64,000 bases of DNA from Clostridium sp. Ade.TY (GCF_000498355.1 NZ_AVSV01000017.1:19158-83157), one strand, 5' to 3'. Positions 27,237 to 36,291 are shown, counted from the stretch's first letter. The notes: generated from the letters alone by a model not told the origin. Numbers and translations are program-made.

Positions 27237-27890
27237 TTATTTATTAAATACCTTAGGATTGTAGCCCCTATCAGTTACATATCCAGCCTTTGACCAAATA
27301 TTTAACTTATTTTCCTTTGCATAATCTTGAGCTTCTTTTAATTCATTTAAGTGTTCTTTATCCTCATATATATATCCAACTCTTGCAAGACCATTCGCTA
27401 CTAATGCTTCATTGAGCATTTCCCATTTACCATTATTATTATAATAAATAAATCCTAAACGTCTTCCATATTTATCTGATTTTGATTTTCCATATTCTAT
27501 ATAAATTTTTGCTCCCTTTTTTAAAGCATCTTTTGTAAATTGCTTTGCCTTTTCACCAAATGGTTGGACAGGTGTATTAGGCTTACAAGTTTCTGGGGTA
27601 TCAACTAAAAGAAATCTAACCTTAATCTCTTTATTATGTTCTTTTACAACTATAGTATCTCCATCAACTACCCTTTCAACTGTTGCCTCCTTTGTATTTG
27701 GAGGTTGATTTTTATATTGCTTTAAATTATATCCATTTGAACTGGAATTTGAATCATAAGCAGCCTTTTGCGATACAGTGTTATTATTTGTTTTATCCTT
27801 TACACTACACCCATTTAATATGATTGTACTAAATATAGAAACTATTACTAATAAAGTTCCTATAATTCGTTTAAATCTATTATTCATCAT
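27237..27890 (-). CDS. Staphylococcal-nuclease-family lipoprotein (thermonuclease-like)
   Basis: A 217-residue lipoprotein nuclease: signal peptide and lipobox TIILNGCSV (Cys near 28), a low-complexity linker, then an SNase OB-fold from about residue 67. Catalytic positions are kept: VVDGDTIVV near 75, Arg in VRFLLVDTPET with the catalytic Glu of TPET, and the second Arg in SDKYGRRLGFIY near 140. ALVANGLARVGYIYED is the family C-terminal motif. It would cut DNA or RNA at the cell surface, for nutrient use or defence against extracellular traps. ATG 27890 start; alone in its transcript. Confidence 0.93.
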   Translation of the reverse strand: MMNNRFKRIIGTLLVIVSIFSTIILNGCSVKDKTNNNTVSQKAAYDSNSSSNGYNLKQYKNQPPNTKEATVERVVDGDTIVVKEHNKEIKVRFLLVDTPETCKPNTPVQPFGEKAKQFTKDALKKGAKIYIEYGKSKSDKYGRRLGFIYYNNNGKWEMLNEALVANGLARVGYIYEDKEHLNELKEAQDYAKENKLNIWSKAGYVTDRGYNPKVFNK

Positions 27891-28152
27891 TAGTTTCTAC
27901 TCCTTTATAATATTTTTTTAAACTACATAATTATTATAAATCAATTTAATTTATAAAAATTAAAAATATATTTAATCATTTTTAATTTTCAAATATATAA
28001 TACCTTTACATTAAATAGAATAATATTACTTTATTAAAATATTACCTTAAATTAAGTAAATTTTATAAAATTAATGCTAAATATTAAATAATATTGTATA
28101 CTTATTTTAATCATTTTAAAAAAATCAAAAAAATACTAAGGAGGAAAAAATA

Positions 28153-29193
28153 ATGCAAGTTTTAATTGGAACAGGACTTTTATTATTAGTTTTAGGTTTA
28201 TTTACATTATTTAGTTACAAAGCCCCCTATGGAATGAAAGCAATGGGTGCATTGGCTGGTGCTGCATGCGCAAGCTTTTTAGTTGAGGCATTTCACTCAG
28301 CTTTTTTCGGTAGTATATTAAATATTGAATTTTTAAAAAAGGTTGGAGATTCAAATGGCAGTTTAGGTGGAGTTGCTGCTGCTATCCTTGTACCACTAGC
28401 ACTTGGTGTTTCACCTATATACTCAGTATTAATAGGTTTATCATGTTCAAGTTTAGGTATATTACCAGGATTTATTGCAGGATATTTAATGTCATTTGTA
28501 GTCAAATTTCTTGAAAAGAAATTGCCTGGTGGCTTAGATTTAATTATTATAATTATATTTGCAGCACCACTTACTAGACTTATAGGTGAATTAACTACAC
28601 CTTTAGTTAATTCAACATTATTAAACATTGGACAAGTATTAATAGCTTCTGCTAATTCTAATCCAATAGTAATGGGAATAATTCTTGGAGGAATAATTAC
28701 AGTAGTAGCAACTGCACCACTTAGTTCAATGGCACTTACAGCTATGCTTGGACTTACAGGTGCTCCAATGGCAATAGGTGCATTATCAGTTTTTGGATCA
28801 TCATTTTTAAATTTTATTTTATTTAAAAAGATGAAATTTGGAAGTAAAAAAGATACAATATCAGTTGCTATAGAACCATTAACTCAAGCTGATTTAATTT
28901 CAGCAAATCCAATTCCTATTTACATAACAAATTTTATAGGAGGTTCTCTATGTGGTATTATAATTGTTTTAATGGGACTTACTAATATGTCTCCAGGTAC
29001 AGCTACTCCAATTGCTGGATTTGCAGTAATGTTTGCATATAACCCTGCTTTTAAGGTATTATTAACATCTTTATTTTGTGTAATTATAAGTATATTTAGT
29101 GGTTATTTAGGATATTTACTGTTTAAAAATTATAAAATTCATACAGCTGATGAAATTAGAAAAAATTCTTTAGAACCTGAAGAATTAGCTTAA
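28153..29193 (+). CDS. Second EIIC-only PTS-type membrane protein (PF13303-like)
   Basis: A 346-residue membrane protein with about ten segments, Gly/Ala-rich, with GSLGGVAAAILVPLALGVSP near residue 74 and TAPLSSMALTAMLGLTGAPMAIGALS near 191 (in part). It looks like the PTS_EIIC_2 family and like the protein encoded at 15477, though clearly diverged. No EIIA/EIIB genes are near; monocistronic with its own terminator. RBS AAGGAGG precedes ATG 28153. Substrate unknown; whether it depends on the PTS at all is open. Confidence 0.8.
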   Translation: MQVLIGTGLLLLVLGLFTLFSYKAPYGMKAMGALAGAACASFLVEAFHSAFFGSILNIEFLKKVGDSNGSLGGVAAAILVPLALGVSPIYSVLIGLSCSSLGILPGFIAGYLMSFVVKFLEKKLPGGLDLIIIIIFAAPLTRLIGELTTPLVNSTLLNIGQVLIASANSNPIVMGIILGGIITVVATAPLSSMALTAMLGLTGAPMAIGALSVFGSSFLNFILFKKMKFGSKKDTISVAIEPLTQADLISANPIPIYITNFIGGSLCGIIIVLMGLTNMSPGTATPIAGFAVMFAYNPAFKVLLTSLFCVIISIFSGYLGYLLFKNYKIHTADEIRKNSLEPEELA

Positions 29194-29206
29194 AACATTT
29201 AAAACT

Positions 29207-29238
29207 AAAAAGGATGATAATATTATCATCCTTTTTTA
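29207..29238 (+). terminator. Terminator after the 28153 gene
   Basis: AAAAAGGATGATAA / TTATCATCCTTTTTT: a nearly loopless perfect dyad with flanking A and T runs; it can also stop the small leftward gene at 29280. Confidence 0.88.
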
Positions 29239-29279
29239 TTTAATACCCTAAAAATACATTTTAATTTTTAAAAATACGT

Positions 29280-29492
29280 TTATTTATAAAGAAAACTTAT
29301 TAATTTAATAAGACATCCTAAAAATAAACAACCATATATCACCATTAGCATTTCCAAATTAATAAAACCAAACCATGAATATATAAATATAAATCCAAGA
29401 CCTAAAACTATAAGAAATTCAGATACAATATCAACTATAGAAAAACCTACTGACCTATTTTCTAATGACTTATTTTCTAATACTTTACTCAT
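29280..29492 (-). CDS. Small membrane protein, two helices, unknown function
   Basis: A 70-residue protein with a short polar N-terminus and two hydrophobic helices (about 20-42 and 46-68, joined by NLE). No known family recognised. AAAGGAGAGG stands eight bases before ATG 29492, which argues for a real gene. It is monocistronic, and a perfect dyad lies about 130 bp upstream (29621-29639). Confidence 0.65.
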   Translation of the reverse strand: MSKVLENKSLENRSVGFSIVDIVSEFLIVLGLGFIFIYSWFGFINLEMLMVIYGCLFLGCLIKLISFLYK

Positions 29493-29620
29493 AAAAAACC
29501 TCTCCTTTATACCATTTTTATATAGAGCATTTTTAAAATTAAGTATTTATTAAAAATCATACACATAAATAACATCAGACTTTTAATAATTGGCTATAAT
29601 ATAGAATTTTAAATGCTTTT

Positions 29621-29639
29621 TAGTAAACATAGTTTACTA
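29621..29639. promoter_or_regulatory. Perfect dyad TAGTAAAC-ATA-GTTTACTA in a 400-bp intergenic region
   Basis: Eight-base arms around a 3-base centre, typical in size of a dimeric repressor site (TetR or BlaI/CopY type). It is upstream of the small membrane protein gene. The rest of 29493-29890 is AT-rich and I see no gene in it. Confidence 0.45.
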
Positions 29640-29890
29640 TAAGTATATATTATATATTTACAAATTCAACCAGTTAATCGTTTATTTAATTTAAGTTTAA
29701 TAAATTTCTTTTTTTATTAATTAATTTTTAATTAATATATAATTTTTTATTTAAATTTTATCATTTTGATAAATATATTTTATATCTTTTATTAAACATA
29801 CTAATTTAAAAGTAATATTATTAATTTTGATATTTTTCTTTTTCATTACTACTACTTAATCCATTTATCCAAATATGATTAAATATAGTA

Positions 29891-30692
29891 CTAAAAAATA
29901 TTTTTCAATAGTTCTATTAAAAATATGTACATTCTTTCTACCTATTCTATATCCATATGCTCATTAATCGTATGAACATTAAATATGTTAGGTCCAAAAC
30001 TTATTATTTCAATATCACTTGATAATTTTTCTTTAAATATTCCACATTCTAATCCAGCATGCAATGCTGTTACTGTAGGCTCCATATTAAATAATTTTAT
30101 ATATATTTCTATACTTAAATCTTTTATTTTTAATTCAGAATTATATGGCCACTCTGGATATTCTCCATTTTTTTAATTTCAAATCCAAAAGCTTTGCCCA
30201 TTATATCAATCTTATTTATAATTTCATATAACTTACTTTTCAATGAACTCCTTAAATCAATTTTAAAAATTATTTTATTGCTTTCTGTTTTAATTATTCC
30301 CAAATTTAAACTACTTTCAACTAATCCATTAATATCTTCGCTCATTGTTTGAATTCCATCTGGTATTAAAACTAGGAAATCTATTACCTTATTTGTTATT
30401 TCTTGCGTAAATTGTTTTTCTTTATTTTCCTCAACATTTTGATTTATATTAATAAATAACCCTTCATACTTATATTCATCCCTAAATATTTTCTCTATGT
30501 GTAAACATATTTTTTTGATATTATTTATTTCACTCTCGTTAGAACTAATTATAGAACAGCAAAAGTTTGGTATAGAATTATACTTTTCTCCTCCATTAAT
30601 TGAAATTATATTTATATCAAGTTGTTTGTTTAATTCAAATAACAATCTTCCCATTAATTTATTTGCATTTGCTCTTTTTCTAACATTAATTT
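29891..30692 (-). pseudogene. Broken aminoacyl-histidine dipeptidase (pepD), C-terminal half only
   Basis: On the minus strand the reading frame opens at 30692 with RKRANANKLMGRLLFELN, the mid-protein motif of PepD/carnosine-type M20 peptidases, and continues to about 30165. There a one-base shift in an A-run moves the reading to the frame of GEYPEWPYNSELKIKDLSIE, TALHAGLECGIF (the family's metal-site HAGLECG motif) and SFGPNIFNVHT. An in-frame TAG at 29944-29942 interrupts the tail, which then resumes VERMYIFLIELLKNIF to a stop at 29891. The N-terminal catalytic half is absent. Three independent lesions mark a dead gene. The N-terminal loss abuts the YxeA-like gene. Confidence 0.9.
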
Positions 30693-30737
30693 AATATTTA
30701 TATTAATACCAAAAATTTTTAAACTTAAATATTTAAT

Positions 30738-31124
30738 TTATTTCAATTCATTTTTAGCTTTTTCTGGGATTTTTGATATATCTACTTCCTCAAATCCTTG
30801 TATTTCATTTGTATTTTCAATAGAAGGTTCTTTTACACTTACTTTTAAATATACATCTTTTTTTAATTCTTTATCTCCTAATGTAGATATATTGACCAAT
30901 ATTTTTTGTCCATCATTATTATATGCTGGCACATTGTTATATTCATAATAATGATCAATTACATTTTTATTATCTTCTAATCTATATGTTTCTTTTCTTT
31001 CACCATTTCCAACTATTTTTACATAATATTTCTCAGTACCTATCTCCCTAAATTTAATTGAACATCCAGTTATTGAAAATATAACTGATATTAATATAAA
31101 AACCGTTATTCCTACTTTTCTCAT
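30738..31124 (-). CDS. YxeA-family lipoprotein
   Basis: A 128-residue small secreted protein with lipobox FSITGCSIK (Cys near 22). The mature part reads as YxeA/DUF1093: KYYVKIVGNG, YYEYNNVPAYNNDGQKILVN, then KKDVYLKVSVKE and a closing VDISKIPEKAKNELK. Function unknown; members sit on the Firmicute cell surface and have OB-like folds. ATG 31124 is preceded by GGGGAA; the in-frame ATG five codons upstream overlaps that site. Confidence 0.82.
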   Translation of the reverse strand: MRKVGITVFILISVIFSITGCSIKFREIGTEKYYVKIVGNGERKETYRLEDNKNVIDHYYEYNNVPAYNNDGQKILVNISTLGDKELKKDVYLKVSVKEPSIENTNEIQGFEEVDISKIPEKAKNELK

Positions 31125-31339
31125 AAGTATTTCCCCCATATATTTAGCATTTAATATTTATTTATATAATAAATGCTAAATATTAAATTAGAATAAAGAT
31201 TATATATAAAATGTCTTAAATAAATTAATTACATTATTTAATTTAAAATTTATTCTTATAAAAAATGATAAATATATAGCTAAAATATAAAAAAACAATC
31301 AAAGATAATACTGCTGAATTATTAGATAATTTATTTAGC

Positions 31340-31438
31340 TAAAAGGAGACTAAATTTACTCAAAAAACTTTTAGTCACCTTTTTTATACGTTTTTGAACA
31401 AAATAAAATGGCTTAAACCTCAAGGTTTAAGCCATCCT
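31340..31438. terminator. Two hairpins downstream of tRNA-Arg
   Basis: 31408-31435 is a 13-bp stem (ATGGCTTAAACCT and complement) followed on the minus strand by TTTTATTTTG: the tRNA terminator. 31340-31385 is a second hairpin, GGAGACTAAA / TTTTAGTCACC, with a T-run on the plus strand, which would stop any rightward reading. The rest of 31140-31340 is AT-rich; a 20-codon open stretch ending TAELLDNLFS just before 31340 might be a gene relic but is too short to support. Confidence 0.7.
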
Positions 31439-31449
31439 CTAAACATATG

Positions 31450-31524
31450 TGGCACTCCCAACAGGAATCGAACCTGTATCTATCCCTTAGGAGGGGATTG
31501 TTCTATCCATTAAACTATGGGAGC
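31450..31524 (-). tRNA. tRNA-Arg(CCT)
   Basis: On the minus strand the cloverleaf is complete: acceptor GCTCCCA / TGGGAGT (with a G-T first pair), D arm with AATGGAT loop, anticodon stem ATCCC-CTCCTAA-GGGAT giving anticodon CCT, T arm ACAGG-TTCGATT-CCTGT, and an encoded CCA end. It reads AGG, a frequent arginine codon type in this AT-rich genome class. It stands alone with its own terminator. Confidence 0.97.
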
Positions 31525-31588
31525 TTACTATTTAAATTTTATTATAGTAATATAAATATGTCAATTTAAATAGTAATATTTTTACAAA

Positions 31589-31617
31589 CAAAAAGATGAC
31601 TTAAAGCCATCTTTTAA
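31589..31617 (-). terminator. Terminator of the P-type ATPase gene
   Basis: AAAAGATG / CATCTTTT with a 9-base interior, immediately after the stop codon; T-run on the minus strand. Confidence 0.75.
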
Positions 31618-31618
31618 T

Positions 31619-33988
31619 TTATTGTTCAACATTTTTCTTTGTTCTTAATACTGTTACAACAGTTGCAAGTATAGGTACTGATAACGCAATTGCGCCTGCT
31701 GATATTAACCATTCCATTGGTGGTATCTTAGTAAGTGTAAATATCTCTCTTCCTATTGGAGTAATAAATCCAAGAAGTATTATTCCCATCATTAAAGTCA
31801 CAAGTCCAACTTTAAATGGTGTTATAGGAAGTGCAACCTTAAATAATATTACAAGACTCACTCCTGCAAGCATAAGTACTGCAAGCGTTCTTGCAAGCTC
31901 TAATGATGCACCAAAATGATTATATGATATTACAAATGTTGCTGATACAAATATTGCTATAAGCACTCCGTTTGGAATACTAGCAGTTAATATTCTTCCT
32001 AAGAAACCTTTTTTAACTCTTTCTTTATTAGGAAGCATAGCTAAGAATAATGCTGGTATACCTATTGCACAACTTCCTATAAGTGAAAGCTGTATTGGTT
32101 GTATTGGAAATGGTAAAAGTAATACTGAGAATACAACAGCTAAAATTATTGAGTAAGTTGTTTTTGTTAAAAATAATTGTGCAACTCTCTCTAAGTTATT
32201 TATTTGTTGTCTTCCTTCAGCAACAACCTTTGGAAGTGCACTAAAGTTTGACTTCATAAGAACTAATTGTGATACAGCTTTTGCTGCATCTGAACCATTT
32301 GCCATTGCAATTCCGCAATCTGCTTCTTTAAGTGCTAATACATCGTTAACTCCATCACCTGTCATAGCTACAGTATGTTCATTTTCTTGAAGTGCAATTA
32401 CTAAAGCTTTCTTTTGATGAGGTGTAACTCTTCCAAACACACTATATTTTTCAACTTCATTTTTAAGATCTTCCATATTATCTGGTAATTCTCTTGCATC
32501 TATGTAATTTTCTGCGCCTTCTACACCAGCTCTCTTAGCTACTGCAGATACTGTAACAGGATTATCTCCTGATATAACTTTTACTTTTACACCTTCTTCT
32601 TTAAAGAATTTTAAAGTTTCTGGTGCATCTTCTCTTATTATATCTTCAATTAAAACTATAGCGGCTTCATTTATATCTGTTAAATTTTCATGCTTTAATG
32701 TTTCAAGATTTGATTCTGCTAAAATTAATACTCTTCTTCCTTTTTTAGCTTCATCTTCTACTTGCTTTTTAACATTTTCATATTTGTCTCCCATAACAAT
32801 TTCAGGAGCTCCAAATACCCAAGTTCCTTTATCTTTTGTAACTATACCTCCCCATTTTCTCTTTGATGAGAAAGGTACCTTTTCTACTATTTCAATATTT
32901 GAATCTTCTTTATATTTATCCAATATAGCTTGTTGAGTTGGATTTTTGCTTGGAAGATTGTGTGAAATAGCTGCTAAAATATCATCTATATATTTATTAT
33001 CATGCTTTGATACATTTTTTACATCTATAAGCCTTAAAGCGCCTTCAGTAATTGTACCTGTTTTATCTACACATAATACATCAACTCTCGCAAGAACTTC
33101 TGTTGCTGAAAGCTCTTGAACTAATGTATCATACTGAGAAAGCTTTATTATAGCAACTATAAATGTTGCACTTGTTAAAAGCACTAATCCTTCAGGAACC
33201 ATTCCTATAATACCTGATACAGTACCTATAACAGCATCTTGCCAACTAGACTTTATAAATATAAGTTGAGTTGTTGCAAGCAATATACCAATTGGAACTA
33301 TTAGTATTAAAAGCACTTTAAGTATTTTATTTAATGAATTTTGAAGTTCTGAATTTGTTATTTTAAACTTTCTAGCCTCATCTGCAAGTTTTGATGAATA
33401 TGTATTTGCTCCAACTTTAGTTACTTTCATATACCCATCACCTGCAACAACAAAACTTCCTGATAAAAGTTTACTTTCTTGTCTTTTATGTATTGGATCT
33501 GACTCACCAGTAAGCATTGATTCATCAACTTCTAACTCATTACCTTCATATAAAATACCATCTGCAAGTATTTGATCTCCAGTTTTTATATATATAATGT
33601 CGTCTTTTACTATTTCTTCTATTCCTATTTTTTTAAGTTTTCCATTTCTAACAGCCATACAGTTTGCTTCACTTATAACAGATAACTTTTCAATTATATT
33701 TTTTGCCTTAACTTCTTGTATTACACCAATTAAGCTATTTACAACTATAACCCCAGCAAATATTGCGTTCTTAGGTGAACCTGCTATTATTACTGCTACA
33801 GCAAGAACTAAGTTTAAAGCATTAAACATAGTAAAAAAGTTTGATCTTAAAATCTGTAAAAATGTTTTTGATGGAGCCTTAGGTAGTTTATTTACATCTC
33901 CACTTAAAAACCTCTTCTGTACTTCTTTGTCAGTTAGACCTTGTATACCTTCATACTCAAATTTATCTTCAACCATCTTACATTCCAT
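31619..33988 (-). CDS. P-type cation ATPase, CtpE-like (probable Ca2+ transporter)
   Basis: A 789-residue P-type ATPase. Visible landmarks: actuator motif DESMLTGESDP near residue 155, membrane segment with GMVPEGLVLLTSATF near 265, phosphorylation site CVDKTGTITEG near 305, nucleotide-domain SSKRKWGGI near 378, and hinge MTGDGVNDVLALKEADCGIAMANGSDAAKAVS near 545-576 (read in parts). The PEGL membrane motif and QELSATEVLARVDV before DKTGT are the pattern of mycobacterial CtpE and its Firmicute relatives, which carry Ca2+. Metal specificity is therefore likely but not certain. No N-terminal heavy-metal domain, no CPC motif. RBS AAAGGAG supports ATG 33988. Confidence 0.92.
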   Translation of the reverse strand: MECKMVEDKFEYEGIQGLTDKEVQKRFLSGDVNKLPKAPSKTFLQILRSNFFTMFNALNLVLAVAVIIAGSPKNAIFAGVIVVNSLIGVIQEVKAKNIIEKLSVISEANCMAVRNGKLKKIGIEEIVKDDIIYIKTGDQILADGILYEGNELEVDESMLTGESDPIHKRQESKLLSGSFVVAGDGYMKVTKVGANTYSSKLADEARKFKITNSELQNSLNKILKVLLILIVPIGILLATTQLIFIKSSWQDAVIGTVSGIIGMVPEGLVLLTSATFIVAIIKLSQYDTLVQELSATEVLARVDVLCVDKTGTITEGALRLIDVKNVSKHDNKYIDDILAAISHNLPSKNPTQQAILDKYKEDSNIEIVEKVPFSSKRKWGGIVTKDKGTWVFGAPEIVMGDKYENVKKQVEDEAKKGRRVLILAESNLETLKHENLTDINEAAIVLIEDIIREDAPETLKFFKEEGVKVKVISGDNPVTVSAVAKRAGVEGAENYIDARELPDNMEDLKNEVEKYSVFGRVTPHQKKALVIALQENEHTVAMTGDGVNDVLALKEADCGIAMANGSDAAKAVSQLVLMKSNFSALPKVVAEGRQQINNLERVAQLFLTKTTYSIILAVVFSVLLLPFPIQPIQLSLIGSCAIGIPALFLAMLPNKERVKKGFLGRILTASIPNGVLIAIFVSATFVISYNHFGASLELARTLAVLMLAGVSLVILFKVALPITPFKVGLVTLMMGIILLGFITPIGREIFTLTKIPPMEWLISAGAIALSVPILATVVTVLRTKKNVEQ

Positions 33989-34124
33989 TATATAACTCCT
34001 TTATTAAGTTGTGATTTTATATGTATTAGTTTAATTTACTAATCTTAATTTAATCTTAAATTTTTAAGAATATATAATAAATTTATCCTTAAATCCTACT
34101 AATACCTTAATTTTTCAACTACTA

Positions 34125-34622
34125 TTAAAGTTCTTTTAAGTTTTTCTCCAACTTATAATACTTATGGAATTTTATATCTAAGTCATTTCTTTCCTTAAGT
34201 TTAATATAAAACTTTTTAGCAGAAATTTCACCTTCTGATTCACCAGATATTATCCATCTTTTAATGCCATTATTTGAATTTATTATTTTATTTCCTATTT
34301 TGTTTGTGTTAAAATTCTTATGCAAAGGACTTTCTACTATATAAACATTAAAACCTCTTTCTGAAAGTTTACTCATAATTGGTATGTAAGAATTAACATC
34401 CTCATCATTCTTAGGATAAAATATATATCCTATAATACCTTCTCTATCTTTAGGAGTTAAAATTACTCCATTATCAAAGTTATTAACAGATACAAATCTT
34501 TTATCCACAAGATTTTCTACATATTCTCTATCAACCTGTGAATAATTTATTTTTGAATATATAGATGTCCCTAAAAATAAAAGGACAATAATACTTATAA
34601 GAACGGGTTTTAATCTAGTCAT
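34125..34622 (-). CDS. Truncated alpha/beta-hydrolase-fold protein
   Basis: The start is ATG 34622 after GGAGAG; an in-frame ATG 12 codons upstream precedes that site. The 165-residue protein has an N-terminal membrane anchor (about 6-25), then GIIGYIFYPKNDEDVNSYIP, a typical start of a membrane-anchored alpha/beta hydrolase, RGFNVYIVESPL, and the nucleophile elbow RWIISGESEGEI. Related hydrolases continue for 80-100 more residues with the acid and His of the triad; here the chain ends about 30 residues after the elbow in an unrelated Lys-rich tail. It is probably inactive. It follows the Staygreen gene by 40 bp. Confidence 0.75.
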   Translation of the reverse strand: MTRLKPVLISIIVLLFLGTSIYSKINYSQVDREYVENLVDKRFVSVNNFDNGVILTPKDREGIIGYIFYPKNDEDVNSYIPIMSKLSERGFNVYIVESPLHKNFNTNKIGNKIINSNNGIKRWIISGESEGEISAKKFYIKLKERNDLDIKFHKYYKLEKNLKEL

Positions 34623-34662
34623 ACTTATCTCTCCTATCTTATTTATATTATTGCCCAAAATT

Positions 34663-35418
34663 TTATAATCTCTCTACTTTTTTTATTTCTATTCTACTTG
34701 TTTTAATTAAAAATGTTATTTCATATTGTGATTCTTTATTGTGATCCCTAAATAGTCTAACCTTTACATTATAATTTTTGACTTTACTATCATCATTTAT
34801 TTCTTCTATCTTTATTATTTTTATATTATCTTTATAATATTTTTCCTTTACTTTTTTCTCATAATACATAGCTCTTTCAATATAAGGAAGCAAAAGAGTT
34901 ATTATAATATTATCTTTATTATCACTGTATTCCTTACATATACTATTTTCATCATCTTCTTTTAAATTTCTATCCATATAATCCTTTATTACCCCATAAC
35001 ATTCTATTTTATTAAATTTTTCTATTTTGGAATTAAAATAAACTATTATTGGAGAATCTAAAAGCTCCTTGTTTTTATAAAAGAATTCATTATCTCCATA
35101 TACAATAGCCTCTAATGCTAACTTAAGCTCTCTTCTAAAAATCATATCCCTTACACTAGGATCTTGACCATCTATAGGCGGATCTATATGTAAATCCACC
35201 TTCAAAACATATCTATTTCCTATTTTAGTCCATTCTCCAAGTACTTCATCTCTTAATGCAGTTATTTTATTATAAGCAAATTTTATACCTATATCTAAAT
35301 ATAACTCACCTGTTATGTCGGAATGAGTTAATGTATACAACCTTGGTATTATAGGTTTATCTTTATCTATATTCTCCATATAATTAACATTCAATTTATC
35401 TTTATTAAGAACGCTCAT
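34663..35418 (-). CDS. Staygreen (SGR) family protein
   Basis: A 251-residue protein whose first 150 residues read as the Staygreen domain: RLYTLTHSDITGELYLDIG near 26-44, LRDEVLGEW, the RRELKLALEAIVYGDNEFF stretch near 89, and LLDSPIIVYFNS. Plant and some bacterial SGR proteins remove Mg from chlorophyll a (Mg-dechelatase). A Clostridium has no chlorophyll, so the true substrate is unknown; another metallated tetrapyrrole is one thought. The C-terminal 100 residues are Lys/Glu-rich and look unrelated to plant SGR. It is first of two genes with the truncated hydrolase. Confidence 0.85.
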   Translation of the reverse strand: MSVLNKDKLNVNYMENIDKDKPIIPRLYTLTHSDITGELYLDIGIKFAYNKITALRDEVLGEWTKIGNRYVLKVDLHIDPPIDGQDPSVRDMIFRRELKLALEAIVYGDNEFFYKNKELLDSPIIVYFNSKIEKFNKIECYGVIKDYMDRNLKEDDENSICKEYSDNKDNIIITLLLPYIERAMYYEKKVKEKYYKDNIKIIKIEEINDDSKVKNYNVKVRLFRDHNKESQYEITFLIKTSRIEIKKVERL

Positions 35419-35562
35419 AAATTCTCCTATTTTATTATTTATATTTTAAGTATATGTACTAAAAAAATCTTTAGTTCTTTAAAATTCCTAGAAATTATAC
35501 TATACTTCTTTTATGGGATTTATTTCTTATTAAAATTTAAAATTCAAGAGAGGATTGGTATT

Positions 35563-36291
35563 ATGCTAAGAACAATACTTTTCTATCCTGGAATAATACT
35601 TAGCCTAATTATCGCTCCTTTAGCTTTAATTAAAGTAAAATATTTAGAGCATAAAGGAAAAGATAAAGAAAGAACTGAAGCTATATTTAAAATAACTTCT
35701 TCTTGGGCAAGATATGTTATGTGGCTTAGTGGTGCAAAGGTTAAAGTTTTTGGAGAAGAAAATATTCCTAAAGATGAAGCTGTTTTATTTGTTGGAAATC
35801 ATCAAAGTAACTTTGATATACCTCTTATAATGAGTAGCATTAAAGTTCCTAAAGGATTTATAGCAAAGAAAGAGTTAGAAAAATGGCCAGGCATCAGTAT
35901 GTGGATGAGATATATACGATGTGTATTTATGGACAGAAGTAATATGAGAAAATCTGCTGAGGCAATAGTTCAAGGTATACAAACCTTAAAATCAGGATAT
36001 TCAATGGTAATATTCCCAGAGGGAACTAGAAGTAAGGGTAAAGCTGTAGCAGAGTTTAAAGCAGGTAGCTTTAAGTTGGCACTAAAATCAAAAGTTAAAA
36101 TAGTTCCATTTACTATTAATGGATCATATAAACTTTTAGAAGCAAACGGAGGCAAAATAAAGCCTTCTACAGTGGAAATATATATTCATAAGCCTATTGA
36201 TACAACTAAGCTATCAAAGGAAGAAATAAGTGAATTACATACTACAGTAAGAAATATAGTAGTATCTGATTTACCAAAAGAGCAACAATAA
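35563..36291 (+). CDS. plsC: 1-acyl-glycerol-3-phosphate acyltransferase
   Basis: PlsC acylates lysophosphatidic acid to phosphatidic acid in membrane lipid synthesis. The 242-residue protein has an N-terminal membrane helix and the acyltransferase motifs: NHQSNFD near residues 80-86 (catalytic His and Asp), VFMDRSN near 124, VIFPEGTRSKGK near 149 and VPFTINGSYKL near 185. RBS GAGAGGA precedes ATG 35563. Monocistronic with its own terminator. Confidence 0.93.
   Translation: MLRTILFYPGIILSLIIAPLALIKVKYLEHKGKDKERTEAIFKITSSWARYVMWLSGAKVKVFGEENIPKDEAVLFVGNHQSNFDIPLIMSSIKVPKGFIAKKELEKWPGISMWMRYIRCVFMDRSNMRKSAEAIVQGIQTLKSGYSMVIFPEGTRSKGKAVAEFKAGSFKLALKSKVKIVPFTINGSYKLLEANGGKIKPSTVEIYIHKPIDTTKLSKEEISELHTTVRNIVVSDLPKEQQ

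Noticed and set aside
31280..31340. Twenty-codon plus-strand tail ending TAELLDNLFS before a terminator-like hairpin
   Set aside because: It could be a relic of a gene end, but it is too short and has no recognisable homologue in the window, unlike the DUF3021 remnant.
33597..33995. 132-codon plus-strand open frame over the P-type ATPase
   Set aside because: Antisense shadow; no ribosome site and no known motif.
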